The notes: a model not told the origin generated them from the letters alone. Positions 19,191 to 28,545 are shown, counted from the first letter of the stretch. The stretch is DNA of 64,000 nt from Agromyces flavus (GCF_900104685.1 NZ_LT629755.1:186001-250000), one strand, 5' to 3'. Numbers and translations: made by a program.

Positions 19191-20018
19191 GTGTTCCGTC
19201 GTCTCCGGCTGAGGACGCCCGCCGAGCTGCGGGCGATGATCCCGGCCGGTGAGGCGACCGCGGCGGCATTGGCCGCCGTGCGCGAGCGACTCGTGGTGGG
19301 CGCCACGCCCCTCGAGCTCGACGCCGCCGCCGAGGCCGTGATCCGCGGACGGGGCGGGAGGCCCAACTTCGCGCTCGAGCCCGGATACCGTCATACGCTC
19401 TGCGTCTCGGTCGACGACGACGTCGTGCACGGCATCCCGGGAGGGCGCCCGTTCGCCCTTGGCGACATCGTCTCGGTCGACGGGGGCGCCGAGGTGGGCG
19501 GATGGAACGGCGACGCGGCCTTCACGATCGTGCTTCCCGACGCCGAGCGGCCCGAGCTCGTGCGCGCGCGCGAAGAGCTCGCCGCGGCGGCCGACCTCGC
19601 ACTCTGGGCGGGCATCGCGCGACTGGCCGTCGCACGTCATCTCAACGAGGTCGGCGAGGCGATCGAGGAGTCGGTGACCGCGTCCGGGCCTTACGCGATC
19701 CTCGACGGGTACGGCGGCCACGGCATCGGCCGTGCGATGCACGAGGAACCGACCGTCTACAACCACGCCGTCCGAGGTCGCAGCCCGCGCGTCCGGCCCG
19801 GGCTCGTCGTCGCGATCGAGCCCATGATCACCTCGGGCGCGGCCGACACGTTCATCCGCGACGACGGCTGGACCGTCGCCACGTCCGACGGCGGCGACGG
19901 CGCGCATGCCGAGCACAGCGTCGCCGTGCACGATGGCGGCATCTGGGTGCTCACGGCGCCCGACGGCGGTGCGGCGGGCCTCGCGCCGTTCAGCGTCGAG
20001 CCCGTGCCGATCGCCTGA
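19191..20018 (+). CDS. map: type I methionine aminopeptidase
   Basis: Removes the initiator methionine from nascent proteins with a two-metal site. Expected ligands are present: two Asp in SVDGGAEVGGWNGDAAF, His in GYGGHGIGRAMHEEP, Glu in AIEPMI and Glu in HAEHSV. 275 residues. GTG start only 9 nt after adk, with no clear ribosome binding site, so reinitiation after adk is likely. The next gene in most actinobacteria would be infA; here a mannitol locus follows. Confidence 0.95.
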   Translation: MFRRLRLRTPAELRAMIPAGEATAAALAAVRERLVVGATPLELDAAAEAVIRGRGGRPNFALEPGYRHTLCVSVDDDVVHGIPGGRPFALGDIVSVDGGAEVGGWNGDAAFTIVLPDAERPELVRAREELAAAADLALWAGIARLAVARHLNEVGEAIEESVTASGPYAILDGYGGHGIGRAMHEEPTVYNHAVRGRSPRVRPGLVVAIEPMITSGAADTFIRDDGWTVATSDGGDGAHAEHSVAVHDGGIWVLTAPDGGAAGLAPFSVEPVPIA

Positions 20019-20090
20019 CGCCCCGCCCCGGCACGACGGCCGCAGGTCGGTCGCAGTCCGCATCGACGTCGCATCGACGTCGGCCGGAGG

Positions 20091-22040
20091 TCAGGACGCC
20101 ATGATGCCCGACAGTTCGGCGAGCAGGCCCGGGTAGTCCACGGCGCCCCGGACGAGCCGCCGCACGTTCTCGGGCTCGGAGAACGCCTCGACGAACTGGT
20201 CGAAGACCGCCTGGAACTCGGCACGGCCGTCGGCCGCGAAAGCGATGAGCGCGACGACGTGCACGGCGGCGCCGCCCCAGTCGATCGGGTGCTCGTCGAT
20301 CGCGATCGCGATCGCACTGCGCGAGGCGGTCATCGCCATCGCGTGCGGAACGGCGAGGAGGTCGGTGAACGCGGTCGACGACATGCGCTCGCGTTCCAGC
20401 GTGCCCGTGACGTAGTCCTCGTCGATCGCACCGGCGGTGATCAGCCGGTCGCCGAGCAGCCGGATGACGTCCTCGCGTTCGCGTCCCTCGACGCCGCGCA
20501 CGAAGAGGTCGGGCTCGATCGTGCGCGAGAGCGTCGAGGCCAGCCGGGCCCGGCGGCGACCGCGACGCAGTCGCGCGACCTCGTTCCGCACGCGCTCGAC
20601 GTCGTCGTCGGTCGGGAACGGCGAGACGGTCACGACGTGGGGCAGCGGTTCCCGTGGCGGGAGCACCGCGACGACGAGGTCGGCGTCGGATGGCTCGCCC
20701 GCGCCATCCGCCCCCGCCTCGGTCGCGTCGCCCACCGCGAGCTCGACATCGTCGCCCAGCCGGCCCCTGAGGCGGTCGACGAGGAGGGCGCGCGCGTCGT
20801 GATATTGGGGCGCCACCACGACGATGCGCACCACGTCGCCGCGCGCACGGGTGCGCTCGAGCTGCGCGCCGAGGTGCATCGCGAGGTACGCGATCTCGTC
20901 GTCGTTGACGGTGATGCCCTCGAGGCGGGCGAGCTCGCTGGCGAGGTAGACCGCGAGGTCGTAGATCAGCGGATACGCGGCCTTGATCGAGGCGGTCAGC
21001 GGGTTGCGCGAATAGCTGTGCTCGGCGGCGCGCGCGGCGAGGTTGTCGACATGCAGGGCGAGTCGCTCGATGAACTCGTCGTCGCCGAGCTCGACCAGCC
21101 AGTCCCGCGAGATGCGGTCGACGATCTCACGCAGCACGCCCGCGCGCGTCGCGCCCGACCGCCGCGTCGCCGCGCGCGTCCCGATGAGGCGAGCGAGGTG
21201 CCGCAGCTCGGCCGGCGGAAGCCGCACGCCGAACTCCCGCACCACGAGCTCGTCGACGAGCGCCGCGAGCGGCTCGTCGTCGTCGGGGGTCGCCTCGCGT
21301 GACGCCGGCGCCGGGGCGTCAGCGTCGGCTCTCGTGTCGGGGTCGGTCTCGGCGCCGTCGACCACGTCGTCGTCGGCGTCGAGCGTGCGGTCCCGGGCGA
21401 CCCGGTCGAGGGCGATGGCCACGTGCAGCAGCACGTCGTCGAGCGCGTACTCGTTCGCCGCGTAGCCCGCATCCGCGAGGCCGTCGAGCAGGGCGCGGCG
21501 GAAGTCGTCCATGGGCGCGAACCCCTCGCGCAGCGATGACAGGTCCCGGATGCCGCGCCGACCCTCCTCGCGGACGAGCGCGCCGACGAGCCGGCGCACG
21601 GCGGTCTCGGGCCCGACGAGCCGGACCGTGCCGCCGTCGCGCGCGAGCGAGAGCCCGGTGCCCTCCAGCCGCGATCGCACGCGGCCGAGGTCGGCCTCCA
21701 CGGTGGACTCGCTGACGTGCGCGGCCGCCGCGACCTCGTGGACGTCGAGCCCGTCGGGCGCGTCGGCCAGGTCGCGGATCAGTCGGGCACGGCGGCCGTC
21801 GGGCGTGGCCACGTCGCGCGCGTCGACGCGCGCTCGCGCACGCCGGGTCCACGCGTCGCGGTCGAGCCGGTACCCGTCGGGACCCGAGAGCACCACGGGC
21901 TCGGCGCCGCGATTGGCCTGTGCGGCATAGGTGCGCACGGTGCGGTCCGAGACGCCCAGACGCTCGGACAGGCGCGCGGCGGTCGTCCATCCCTCATCCG
22001 CGGCGAGGACCTCGACGAGTCGCTCCCACTTCTCCGGCAC
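20091..22040 (-). CDS. MtlR/ManR-type PTS-regulated transcriptional activator
   Basis: A 649-residue regulator with two N-terminal helix-turn-helix regions (about residues 1-60 and 85-145), two PRD domains (about 165-300 and 310-395, with histidines in LLHVAIAL, RHLARLIG, LALHVDNL and LAMHLGAQL), an EIIB-like domain (about 400-490) and a C-terminal EIIA-Mtl/Fru-like domain (about 500-649, LLAVPHAMAM with the phospho-histidine). In the family, phosphorylation of these domains reports sugar and PTS status. Odd point: the EIIB-like P-loop reads VVVAPQYHDA, so its cysteine is missing. GTG start. Divergent from the PTS genes, so it probably controls them. Confidence 0.9.
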   Translation of the reverse strand: MPEKWERLVEVLAADEGWTTAARLSERLGVSDRTVRTYAAQANRGAEPVVLSGPDGYRLDRDAWTRRARARVDARDVATPDGRRARLIRDLADAPDGLDVHEVAAAAHVSESTVEADLGRVRSRLEGTGLSLARDGGTVRLVGPETAVRRLVGALVREEGRRGIRDLSSLREGFAPMDDFRRALLDGLADAGYAANEYALDDVLLHVAIALDRVARDRTLDADDDVVDGAETDPDTRADADAPAPASREATPDDDEPLAALVDELVVREFGVRLPPAELRHLARLIGTRAATRRSGATRAGVLREIVDRISRDWLVELGDDEFIERLALHVDNLAARAAEHSYSRNPLTASIKAAYPLIYDLAVYLASELARLEGITVNDDEIAYLAMHLGAQLERTRARGDVVRIVVVAPQYHDARALLVDRLRGRLGDDVELAVGDATEAGADGAGEPSDADLVVAVLPPREPLPHVVTVSPFPTDDDVERVRNEVARLRRGRRRARLASTLSRTIEPDLFVRGVEGREREDVIRLLGDRLITAGAIDEDYVTGTLERERMSSTAFTDLLAVPHAMAMTASRSAIAIAIDEHPIDWGGAAVHVVALIAFAADGRAEFQAVFDQFVEAFSEPENVRRLVRGAVDYPGLLAELSGIMAS

Positions 22041-22252
22041 GTCCGCTGACTCCCGATCCCGCTCCGGCCCTACTGCCGGGAGCGTGCCGTCCAGTCAACC
22101 ACTCCGGGCCGCAGCACGGCGGGGGTTGCAGCGGATCTTCCGGGGGTGCGGAAGCAGGTCTGGTGGCGGACGGACCGCCGACGCGAGCAGACTCGGAACG
22201 ATCGCGGCATCGGCCGTGACCGATCGAAGAGGACCGGGCGAGGAGGCGTGCG

Positions 22253-22561
22253 ATGCGGATCGTCGTCGTGTGCGGAGCAGGTGCGTCGAGCACCTTCGCC
22301 GCGCTGCGCATCCGTCGTGCCGCCGAGGCGCGCGGCATCGCCGCCGACGTCCGCGCGTCGGGCGAGGAGACGCTGCCCGATGCGCTCGTCGGAGCCGACG
22401 CGCTGCTCGTCGGGATCCACCTCGCCGAGCGGCTCGACTCGCTCGAGCAGGCGGCCGCCGTGGCATCCGTGCCGCTCGCGGTGCTGCCCGGCGAGACGCG
22501 CACGCTCGACGGCGACGCGGCGCTCGACCTCGCGATCGCGATCGCCGGAGCACGGTCATGA
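22253..22561 (+). CDS. lone PTS EIIB, lactose/cellobiose type
   Basis: A 102-residue protein starting MRIVVVCGAGASSTF, the P-loop of lactose/cellobiose-type EIIB proteins with phospho-cysteine Cys7. Such EIIB proteins normally pass phosphate from an EIIA to a sugar bound in a Lac-type EIIC; neither partner is nearby, and the mannitol permease downstream has its own EIIB. It could therefore have a regulatory or signalling role, which is inference. Good ribosome binding site (GAGGAGG). First gene of the mannitol-side transcript, divergent from the regulator. Confidence 0.85.
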   Translation: MRIVVVCGAGASSTFAALRIRRAAEARGIAADVRASGEETLPDALVGADALLVGIHLAERLDSLEQAAAVASVPLAVLPGETRTLDGDAALDLAIAIAGARS

Positions 22562-22585
22562 ACGCCCCCACGCCGCGCTACCCCG

Positions 22586-22614
22586 TTCCCTGCGCGAGCC
22601 CCGGGGGCTATGGT
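22586..22614 (+). promoter_or_regulatory. possible promoter for ptsH-ptsI-mtlAFD
   Basis: TTCCCT (22586-22591), 17 nt and TATGGT (22609-22614) in the 91-nt gap before ptsH. The -35 is weak (3 of 6). It would let the PTS genes be transcribed separately from the lone EIIB. Confidence 0.35.
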
Positions 22615-22652
22615 GAGCACGGGAACGGACGCCAGCGACGGAGGCCGGAGAC

Positions 22653-22919
22653 ATGGTGGAGCGCACTGTTCGAGTCGGATCGACCCACGGGCTGCACGCG
22701 CGGCCCGCGAAACTGTTCACCCAGGCCGCCGCGGCATCGGGATCGAGTGTCACCATCGCGAAATCGGGTGGCACTCCCGTCAACGCGGCGAGCATCCTCG
22801 CCGTCATCGCGCAGGGCATCGACCACGGCGACGAGGTCACCGTGGCGGTCGACGGGGGCGACGAGCAGCGCGTGCTCGACGAGCTCGTCGAGCTGCTCAG
22901 CACCGATCACGACGAGTAG
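22653..22919 (+). CDS. ptsH: phosphocarrier protein HPr
   Basis: HPr (88 residues) carries phosphate from EI to EIIA domains. STHGLHARPAKLF has the phospho-histidine His15. The regulatory serine helix is present as NAASILAVIAQGI, with Ser47 at the position of Ser46 in Gram-positive HPr. ATG after GGAGGCCGGAG. Located inside the mannitol locus with EI rather than in a separate general PTS operon. Confidence 0.96.
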   Translation: MVERTVRVGSTHGLHARPAKLFTQAAAASGSSVTIAKSGGTPVNAASILAVIAQGIDHGDEVTVAVDGGDEQRVLDELVELLSTDHDE

Positions 22920-22964
22920 CCGGAGGCATCCGTCGCCCAATCGACCGAACGGGGAGGGCGAGTG

Positions 22965-24647
22965 ATGGAGTTCAGAGGCACCGGGATCGGCCAGGGCGTG
23001 GCCGTCGGGCCGGTGGTGCGCATGGCGGAGCGTCTGCCCGAGCCGGTCGACCGGCCGAGTCACCTCGATGCGGCCCGCGAAGAGGAGCGTGCGCGCGCCT
23101 CGCTGTCGGTGGTCGCGGCCGAGCTCGAGCGCAAGGGGCGGCAAGCCGGCGGGGCGGCACAGGACGTGCTCGAGGCGCAAGCCATGATGGCCGAGGACCC
23201 GACGCTCGTCGACGACATCGTGAAGCGACTGGCCGACGGCAAGACCGCCGAACGCGCCGTCTTCGAGGCGTTCGCGTCGTTCCGCGACCTGCTGGCCTCG
23301 ATGGGCGGGTACATGGGCGAGCGCGCCGCCGACCTCGACGACGTCTCGCAGCGCGTCGTCGCGCACCTCCTCAAGGTGCCGGCTCCGGGCGTGCCGAATC
23401 CGGGCCATCCGTTCGTGCTCGTCGCCCGCGACCTCGCGCCCGCCGACACCGCCCTGCTCGACCTCACGCAGGTGCTCGGCCTCGTCACGATCGACGGCGG
23501 CCCGACCTCGCACACCGCGATCCTCGCCCGCGAGAAGTCGATCGTCGCGGTCGTCGGGGCAGCGGATGCCGCGGCCCTCGCCGACGGCGACACCGTCGTC
23601 GTCGATGCGGCGAACGACCTGGTCGTGCAGTCGCCCTCGCCCGACGAGGTCGCCGCGGCGCAGGAGCGCATCGCCGAGCGCGCCGCGCGCGCCGCCGCAC
23701 CCGTCACGCCCGGCGCCCTCGCCGACGGCACCCCGGTCCCGCTCCTCGCCAACCTCGGCTCGGCCGACGGCGCGGCAGAGGCGGTCGAGCTCGGCGCCGA
23801 GGGGGTGGGCCTGTTCCGGACCGAGTTCCTCTTCCTCGACGCGAACACCGCGCCATCCGTCACGGAGCAGCAGGAGCAGTACACGCGCCTGCTCTCGGCG
23901 TTCGCCGGCAAGAAGGTCGTCGTGCGCGTGCTCGACGCCGGGGCCGACAAGCCGCTGTCCTTCCTGAACGACGCGCACGAGGAGAACCCCGCGCTCGGAC
24001 TGCGCGGCATCCGCGCCCTCCGCCACTCCGAGGTCATCCTGCGCGAGCAGCTCACCGCGCTCGCCGCCGCCGATGCCGCGACCGAGGCCGACCTCTGGGT
24101 CATGGCCCCGATGATCGCGACGGTCGAGGAGACGCGGTACTTCACCGAGCTGTGCCGCGAGCTCGGCATCCAGGTCGCCGGCGTCATGGTCGAGACCCCG
24201 TCGGCCGCGCTCATCGCCGGGCACATCCTCAAGGTCGCCGACTTCGCCTCGATCGGCACGAACGACCTCACCCAGTACACGATGGCGGCCGACCGGCTGC
24301 TCGGCACGGTGGCGAACCTGCAGGACGCGTGGCATCCGTCGGTGCTGCACCTCGTCAAGCACGTCGGCGACGCCGGTCGCGCCGACGGCCGCCCGGTCGG
24401 GATCTGCGGCGAGGCCGCCGCCGACCCCCTGCTCGCCGTGGTCCTCGTGGGCCTCGGCGCCACGAGCCTGTCGATGTCCCCGTCGGCACTCGCAGACGTC
24501 CGCGCCTCCCTCGCGCGGTACACCCGGGAGGATGCCGAGCGCATCGCCCGGGCAGCCCTGGTCGCCGAGGGAGCGGCCGAGGCCAAGTCGGCGGCCCGCC
24601 AGGCCGCCGAGTCCGCACCCACCCCCAGCGGCACGACCGTGCCCTGA
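22965..24647 (+). CDS. ptsI: PTS enzyme I (phosphoenolpyruvate-protein phosphotransferase)
   Basis: Starts the PTS relay by taking phosphate from phosphoenolpyruvate and passing it to HPr. The phospho-histidine lies in GGPTSHTAILARE (about His183), and the C-terminal PEP-binding domain has the catalytic cysteine in VGICGEAAAD (about Cys481), plus GTNDLTQYTMA. 560 residues. GTG at 22962 and ATG at 22965 are both possible; the ATG is better spaced from GGGGAGGG. An Ala-rich tail of about 30 residues ends the protein. Confidence 0.95.
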   Translation: MEFRGTGIGQGVAVGPVVRMAERLPEPVDRPSHLDAAREEERARASLSVVAAELERKGRQAGGAAQDVLEAQAMMAEDPTLVDDIVKRLADGKTAERAVFEAFASFRDLLASMGGYMGERAADLDDVSQRVVAHLLKVPAPGVPNPGHPFVLVARDLAPADTALLDLTQVLGLVTIDGGPTSHTAILAREKSIVAVVGAADAAALADGDTVVVDAANDLVVQSPSPDEVAAAQERIAERAARAAAPVTPGALADGTPVPLLANLGSADGAAEAVELGAEGVGLFRTEFLFLDANTAPSVTEQQEQYTRLLSAFAGKKVVVRVLDAGADKPLSFLNDAHEENPALGLRGIRALRHSEVILREQLTALAAADAATEADLWVMAPMIATVEETRYFTELCRELGIQVAGVMVETPSAALIAGHILKVADFASIGTNDLTQYTMAADRLLGTVANLQDAWHPSVLHLVKHVGDAGRADGRPVGICGEAAADPLLAVVLVGLGATSLSMSPSALADVRASLARYTREDAERIARAALVAEGAAEAKSAARQAAESAPTPSGTTVP

Positions 24648-24671
24648 CCCACACCAGCACTGGAGGCAGCC

Positions 24672-26225
24672 ATGACGACGACGTCAGCTGAGGCGAAGCG
24701 ACCCGGGGGAGCCCGCGTCCACGTCCAGAGATTCGGAACCTTCCTCTCCGGCATGATCATGCCGAACATCCCCGCGCTCATCGCGTGGGGCATCTTCACC
24801 GCCTTCTTCATCGCGGTGGGATGGACGCCCAACGCCGACCTCGCGACGATCGTCGGTCCGTTCATCCACTACCTGCTGCCGATCCTGATCGGCTACACGG
24901 GCGGCTCGATGGTCTACGGCATCCGCGGCGGCGTCGTGGGCAGCATCGCGACCTTCGGCGCGATCGCCGGATCCGACCTGCTCATCGCCCAGGTGAACGC
25001 GACACTGCCCGAGGACAACCAGCTCGGCCAGATCCACATGTTCATCGGCGCCATGATCCTCGGCCCGCTCGCCGCATGGACCATGAAGCGGATCGACTCG
25101 ATCTGGGAGGGCAAGGTCCGCGCGGGCTTCGAGATGCTCGTGAACATGTTCTCGGCCGGCATCTGGGGCTTCGTCATGGCCATCGTCGGGTTCTACCCGG
25201 TCGCCTGGCTCGTGAACGGCATCATGAACGCCCTCTCGGCCGCGGTGGAATGGCTCGTCGCGACGAACCTGCTGCCCCTGACCAGCATCATCATCGAGCC
25301 GGCGAAGGTGCTGTTCCTGAACAACGCCATCAACCACGGCGTGCTCACGCCGCTCGGACTCTCGCAGGCCGCGGAAGAGGGCTCGTCGATCCTGTTCCTG
25401 CTCGAGGCGAACCCCGGCCCCGGCGTCGGGCTGCTGCTGGCCTTCACGTTCTTCGGCATCGGCGCGGCGAGGGCGTCGGCGCCGGGCGCGGCCGTCATCC
25501 AGTTCTTCGGCGGCATCCACGAGGTGTACTTCCCGTTCGCGCTGATGAAGCCGATCCTGATCCTCGCGCTGATCGCGGGCGGCATGACCGGTGTCACCAC
25601 GAACATGGTGCTCGGCGGTGCCCTGCGGGCTCCGGCGGCACCTGGGAGCATCATCGCCGTCCTCCTGCAGACGGCACCGGGCGCCTACTTCGCCGTGATC
25701 CTGTCGGTCATCCTGTCGGCGGGCGTGACGTTCGCCATCGCGGCCGTCATCCTTCGGGCGTCGCGGAAGCGCGACCTCGAGGCGATGGCGGTCTCGGATG
25801 ACGCGTTCGGCGCCGCGATCACGCAGACCGAGGCCGCGAAGGGCAAGAGCTCCGACGCGCTCGCCAACCTGCGCGGTGGCGCCGCGACCCAGGCCGACGG
25901 AATGGGCGGCCCGGCGACCGGCACGATGCGCGAGATCAAGAACGTCGTGTTCGCCTGCGACGCGGGCATGGGCTCGTCGGCGATGGGCGCGAGCGTCCTG
26001 CGCAACAAGATCAAGAAGGCGGGCATCGAGGACGTCACGGTCGTCAACAAGGCGATCGCGGCCCTCGACTCGTCGGCCGACCTGGTCATCACGCAGAACC
26101 AGCTCACCGAGCGGGCACGCCACCAGACGCCCGACGCCGTCCACATCTCGGTCGACAACTTCATGAACTCGCCGAGGTACGACGAGGTCGTCGAGCTGAT
26201 CGAGGCGCAGAAGGAGGACCGCTGA
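24672..26225 (+). CDS. mtlA: PTS mannitol-specific EIICB permease
   Basis: Transports and phosphorylates mannitol to mannitol 1-phosphate. The membrane EIIC domain (about residues 20-345) has the conserved FGGIHEVYFPF loop; after a linker of about 70 residues comes EIIB (about 422-517) with phospho-cysteine Cys429 in FACDAGMGSSAMGA. 517 residues: the EIIA part of E. coli MtlA is separate here (next gene). ATG after GGAGG, 24 nt from ptsI. Confidence 0.96.
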   Translation: MTTTSAEAKRPGGARVHVQRFGTFLSGMIMPNIPALIAWGIFTAFFIAVGWTPNADLATIVGPFIHYLLPILIGYTGGSMVYGIRGGVVGSIATFGAIAGSDLLIAQVNATLPEDNQLGQIHMFIGAMILGPLAAWTMKRIDSIWEGKVRAGFEMLVNMFSAGIWGFVMAIVGFYPVAWLVNGIMNALSAAVEWLVATNLLPLTSIIIEPAKVLFLNNAINHGVLTPLGLSQAAEEGSSILFLLEANPGPGVGLLLAFTFFGIGAARASAPGAAVIQFFGGIHEVYFPFALMKPILILALIAGGMTGVTTNMVLGGALRAPAAPGSIIAVLLQTAPGAYFAVILSVILSAGVTFAIAAVILRASRKRDLEAMAVSDDAFGAAITQTEAAKGKSSDALANLRGGAATQADGMGGPATGTMREIKNVVFACDAGMGSSAMGASVLRNKIKKAGIEDVTVVNKAIAALDSSADLVITQNQLTERARHQTPDAVHISVDNFMNSPRYDEVVELIEAQKEDR

Positions 26226-26246
26226 CGATCACGACCGGATGACGCG

Positions 26247-26296
26247 CCGCCCGGGTCGCGACGCCGCACACCCTGCGGCGTCCGCGGCCCGGGCGG
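26247..26296 (+). promoter_or_regulatory. long intra-operon hairpin between mtlA and mtlF
   Basis: Two stacked perfect stems: CCGCCCGGG/CCCGGGCGG (26247-26255 with 26288-26296) outside and GACGCCGCA/TGCGGCGTC (26260-26268 with 26274-26282) inside a small internal loop. It starts 22 nt after the mtlA stop and has no T-run, so it could be a partial terminator or an RNA-stability element that sets mtlF-mtlD levels. Confidence 0.6.
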
Positions 26297-26372
26297 TCGC
26301 GTCCTCCGGCCGCCCATCCGGACCAGAGCCCGACCACGAAGCCGACGCAAGGCCGACGAAGAAGGAGCACAC

Positions 26373-26813
26373 ATGACCGACCAGATCCTGCCCCCCGAGA
26401 ACGTGCGCATCATGCCCGGCGGCGCCGACCGCGACGAGGCCATCCGCGAGGCCGGTCGGATCCTCGTCGACGTGGGCGCCGTCGACGCCTCGTACATCGA
26501 CTCGATGCTCGAGCGCGAGTCCACCGTGTCGACCTACATGGGCAACTGGCTCGCCATCCCGCACGGCACGAACGAGGCGAAGGACCTCATCCGGCGATCC
26601 GCGATGTCGCTGCTCCGCTACGAGCAGCCGATCGACTGGGGCGGCGAGCCCGCCCGGTTCGTGGTCGGCATCGCGGGCCTCGAGAACGAGCACCTCGAGA
26701 TCCTGTCCAAGATCGCCATCGTGTTCTCCGATGAGGAGCAGGTCGACCGGCTCCTCGCCGCCGGCAGCGCGGAGGAGCTCGTGGCCGCCCTCGCCGAGGT
26801 GAACGAGTCGTGA
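26373..26813 (+). CDS. mtlF: PTS mannitol-specific EIIA
   Basis: Takes phosphate from HPr and passes it to the EIIB domain of MtlA. The active histidine is His64 in [12 protein letters not shown]. 146 residues, full length for EIIA-Mtl. ATG after AAGGAG. Overlaps mtlD by 4 nt (GTGA). Confidence 0.94.
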   Translation: MTDQILPPENVRIMPGGADRDEAIREAGRILVDVGAVDASYIDSMLERESTVSTYMGNWLAIPHGTNEAKDLIRRSAMSLLRYEQPIDWGGEPARFVVGIAGLENEHLEILSKIAIVFSDEEQVDRLLAAGSAEELVAALAEVNES

Positions 26814-27958
26814 AGGCCGTCCACTTCGGCGCCGGCAACATCGGTCGCGGCTTCATCGGCCTGCTCCTGCACGACGCCGGGTACGAGGTCGTGTTCGCCG
26901 ACGTCAACGCCGAGCTGATCGATGCGCTCGCGGCATCCGATCGGTACACGGTGCACGAGGTGGGTGAGGGCGCACGCGAGCTCGTCGTCGACCGGTACCG
27001 CGCGATCAACAGCCAGACGGATGAGGCGGCCCTCGCCGCGGAGCTCGCCGACGCCGACGTCCTCACGACCGCGGTCGGGCCCAACGTGCTGCGATTCATC
27101 GCGCCGCACGTGCTCCAGGCCCTGCGCGACCGTTCGCCCGACGCGGCGCCGCTCGCCGTCATGGCGTGCGAGAACGCGATCGACGCGACGAGCATGCTGC
27201 GCGCCGAGACGGAGCGGCTCGCGGGTCCCGACGAGTGGATCGAACTCGAACGCCGCGCGGTCTTCGCCAACACCGCCGTCGACCGGATCGTGCCGGGGCA
27301 GCCCGAGGGCGCCGGGCTCGACGTCACCGTGGAGACGTTCTCGGAGTGGGCGATCGAGCGACCGCCGTTCGGCGAGGCGCCGCCCGACATCCCCGGCGCG
27401 CACTTCGTCGACCGGCTCGGGCCGTACATCGAGCGGAAGCTCTTCACGGTCAACACGGGCCACGCGTCGACCGCGTACTTCGGCTTCCTCGCCGGGCACG
27501 AGCGGATCGCCGAGGCCCTCGCCGACGCCTCGGTCGCCGAGCGCGTCGAACGCGTGCTGCAGGAGACCTCGGCGCTGATCGTGGCCAAGCACGGCTTCAC
27601 CGAGGAGGAGCAGGCGACGTACCGCGACACGATCCTCGCGCGGTTCCGCAACGCGTCGCTGCCCGACACGGTCGAGCGCGTGGGGCGCCAGCCGATCCGC
27701 AAGCTCGGGCGCCGCGAGCGGTTCATCGCACCGGCCGCAGAGCTCGCCGAGCGCGGGCTGCCGGTCGACGGACTGCTCGCCGCGGTCGAGGCGGCGCTCG
27801 GATTCGACGTGCCGGCCGACCCCGAGAGCGTCGAGCTGCAGGAGCGGTTGCGGACGGATGCCGCGGCGGCGATCGTGCACGAGGTGTGCGACGTCCAGGC
27901 GGGGCATCCGCTGCACGATCGACTCGTCGAGACCGTCGCACGCCGCACCGCAAGCTGA
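26810..27958 (+). CDS. mtlD: mannitol-1-phosphate 5-dehydrogenase
   Basis: Oxidises mannitol 1-phosphate to fructose 6-phosphate with NAD, feeding glycolysis. The N-terminal nucleotide-binding [12 protein letters not shown] and the catalytic stretch [11 protein letters not shown] (Lys, Asn and His of the polyol-specific long-chain dehydrogenases) are present. 382 residues, normal. GTG start overlapping mtlF, so coupled. Completes the mannitol pathway. Confidence 0.96.
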   Translation: MKAVHFGAGNIGRGFIGLLLHDAGYEVVFADVNAELIDALAASDRYTVHEVGEGARELVVDRYRAINSQTDEAALAAELADADVLTTAVGPNVLRFIAPHVLQALRDRSPDAAPLAVMACENAIDATSMLRAETERLAGPDEWIELERRAVFANTAVDRIVPGQPEGAGLDVTVETFSEWAIERPPFGEAPPDIPGAHFVDRLGPYIERKLFTVNTGHASTAYFGFLAGHERIAEALADASVAERVERVLQETSALIVAKHGFTEEEQATYRDTILARFRNASLPDTVERVGRQPIRKLGRRERFIAPAAELAERGLPVDGLLAAVEAALGFDVPADPESVELQERLRTDAAAAIVHEVCDVQAGHPLHDRLVETVARRTAS

Positions 27959-27972
27959 CACGCGCGCGAACT

Positions 27973-28012
27973 GGCGAATCGCGATGGATTCGCCTATAGT
28001 TGACCCTTGGTG
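27973..28012 (+). promoter_or_regulatory. infA operon promoter with adjacent inverted repeat
   Basis: A perfect 8-bp inverted repeat, GGCGAATC-GCGATG-GATTCGCC (27973-27994), abuts TATAGT (27995-28000). No strong -35 is seen at 17 nt (TGGCGA). CCCTTGGTG (28004-28012) starts 3 nt after the -10 and is identical, at the same distance, in the rplM promoter. The repeat may be the mtlD terminator or an operator. Confidence 0.5.
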
Positions 28013-28110
28013 TTTTGCACGCCCGCTTCGGCCTGCCCCGAGGGCGCCGGCCGAGGTCGTGCATCATCATCGCACGACCGAATACCCAAACTCCAAGCGA
28101 TAGTGAGGCT

Positions 28111-28332
28111 ATGGCCAAGAAAGACGGCGTCATCGAGATCGAAGGCTCGGTCATCGAGGCTCTCCCGAACGCGATGTTCCGGGTCGAGCTGACCAACGGG
28201 CACAAGGTGCTCGCCCACATCTCCGGAAAGATGCGCCAGCACTACATCCGCATCCTCCCCGAGGACCGCGTGATCGTGGAGCTGAGCCCGTACGACCTGA
28301 CCCGCGGCCGCATCGTCTACCGCTACAAGTAA
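28111..28332 (+). CDS. infA: translation initiation factor IF-1
   Basis: IF-1 (73 residues), an OB-fold protein that blocks the 30S A site during initiation. [20 protein letters not shown] and the C-terminal [12 protein letters not shown] are diagnostic. The ATG at 28111 gives exact family length; the longer open frame to 28000 lies in the promoter region. Confidence 0.97.
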   Translation: MAKKDGVIEIEGSVIEALPNAMFRVELTNGHKVLAHISGKMRQHYIRILPEDRVIVELSPYDLTRGRIVYRYK

Positions 28333-28403
28333 GGGCTGTTCGGAAAGTAACGGCCCGCGGCACCCCGCGGGTACGAGGACAGCGAAAAAAGGAACCAACG
28401 ACT

Positions 28404-28517
28404 GTGAAGGTCAACCCCAGCGTCAAGCGCATCTGCGACAAGTGCAAGATCATCCGCCGCCACGGCCGCGTCATGGTGATCTGCGAGAACCCGCGCCACA
28501 AGCAGCGCCAGGGCTAG
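28404..28517 (+). CDS. rpmJ: 50S ribosomal protein L36, zinc-binding form
   Basis: L36, 37 residues, below the usual ORF cutoff. GTG start after AAAAAAGGAACC. The sequence [20 protein letters not shown]…[12 protein letters not shown] keeps the zinc ligands Cys-x-x-Cys, Cys and His, so this is the zinc-containing (C+) version. Such forms are often paired elsewhere with a zinc-free paralogue under Zur control; none is in this window. Confidence 0.95.
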   Translation: MKVNPSVKRICDKCKIIRRHGRVMVICENPRHKQRQG

Positions 28518-28545
28518 TCCCGCGCCGACGCAGAACTGAATACCG

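Noticed and set aside
20019..20090. Direct repeat GCATCGACGTC twice between map and the mtl regulator as an attachment site
   Set aside because: The two copies are adjacent and short, with no integrase or tRNA nearby; it is more likely slippage in the convergent gap.
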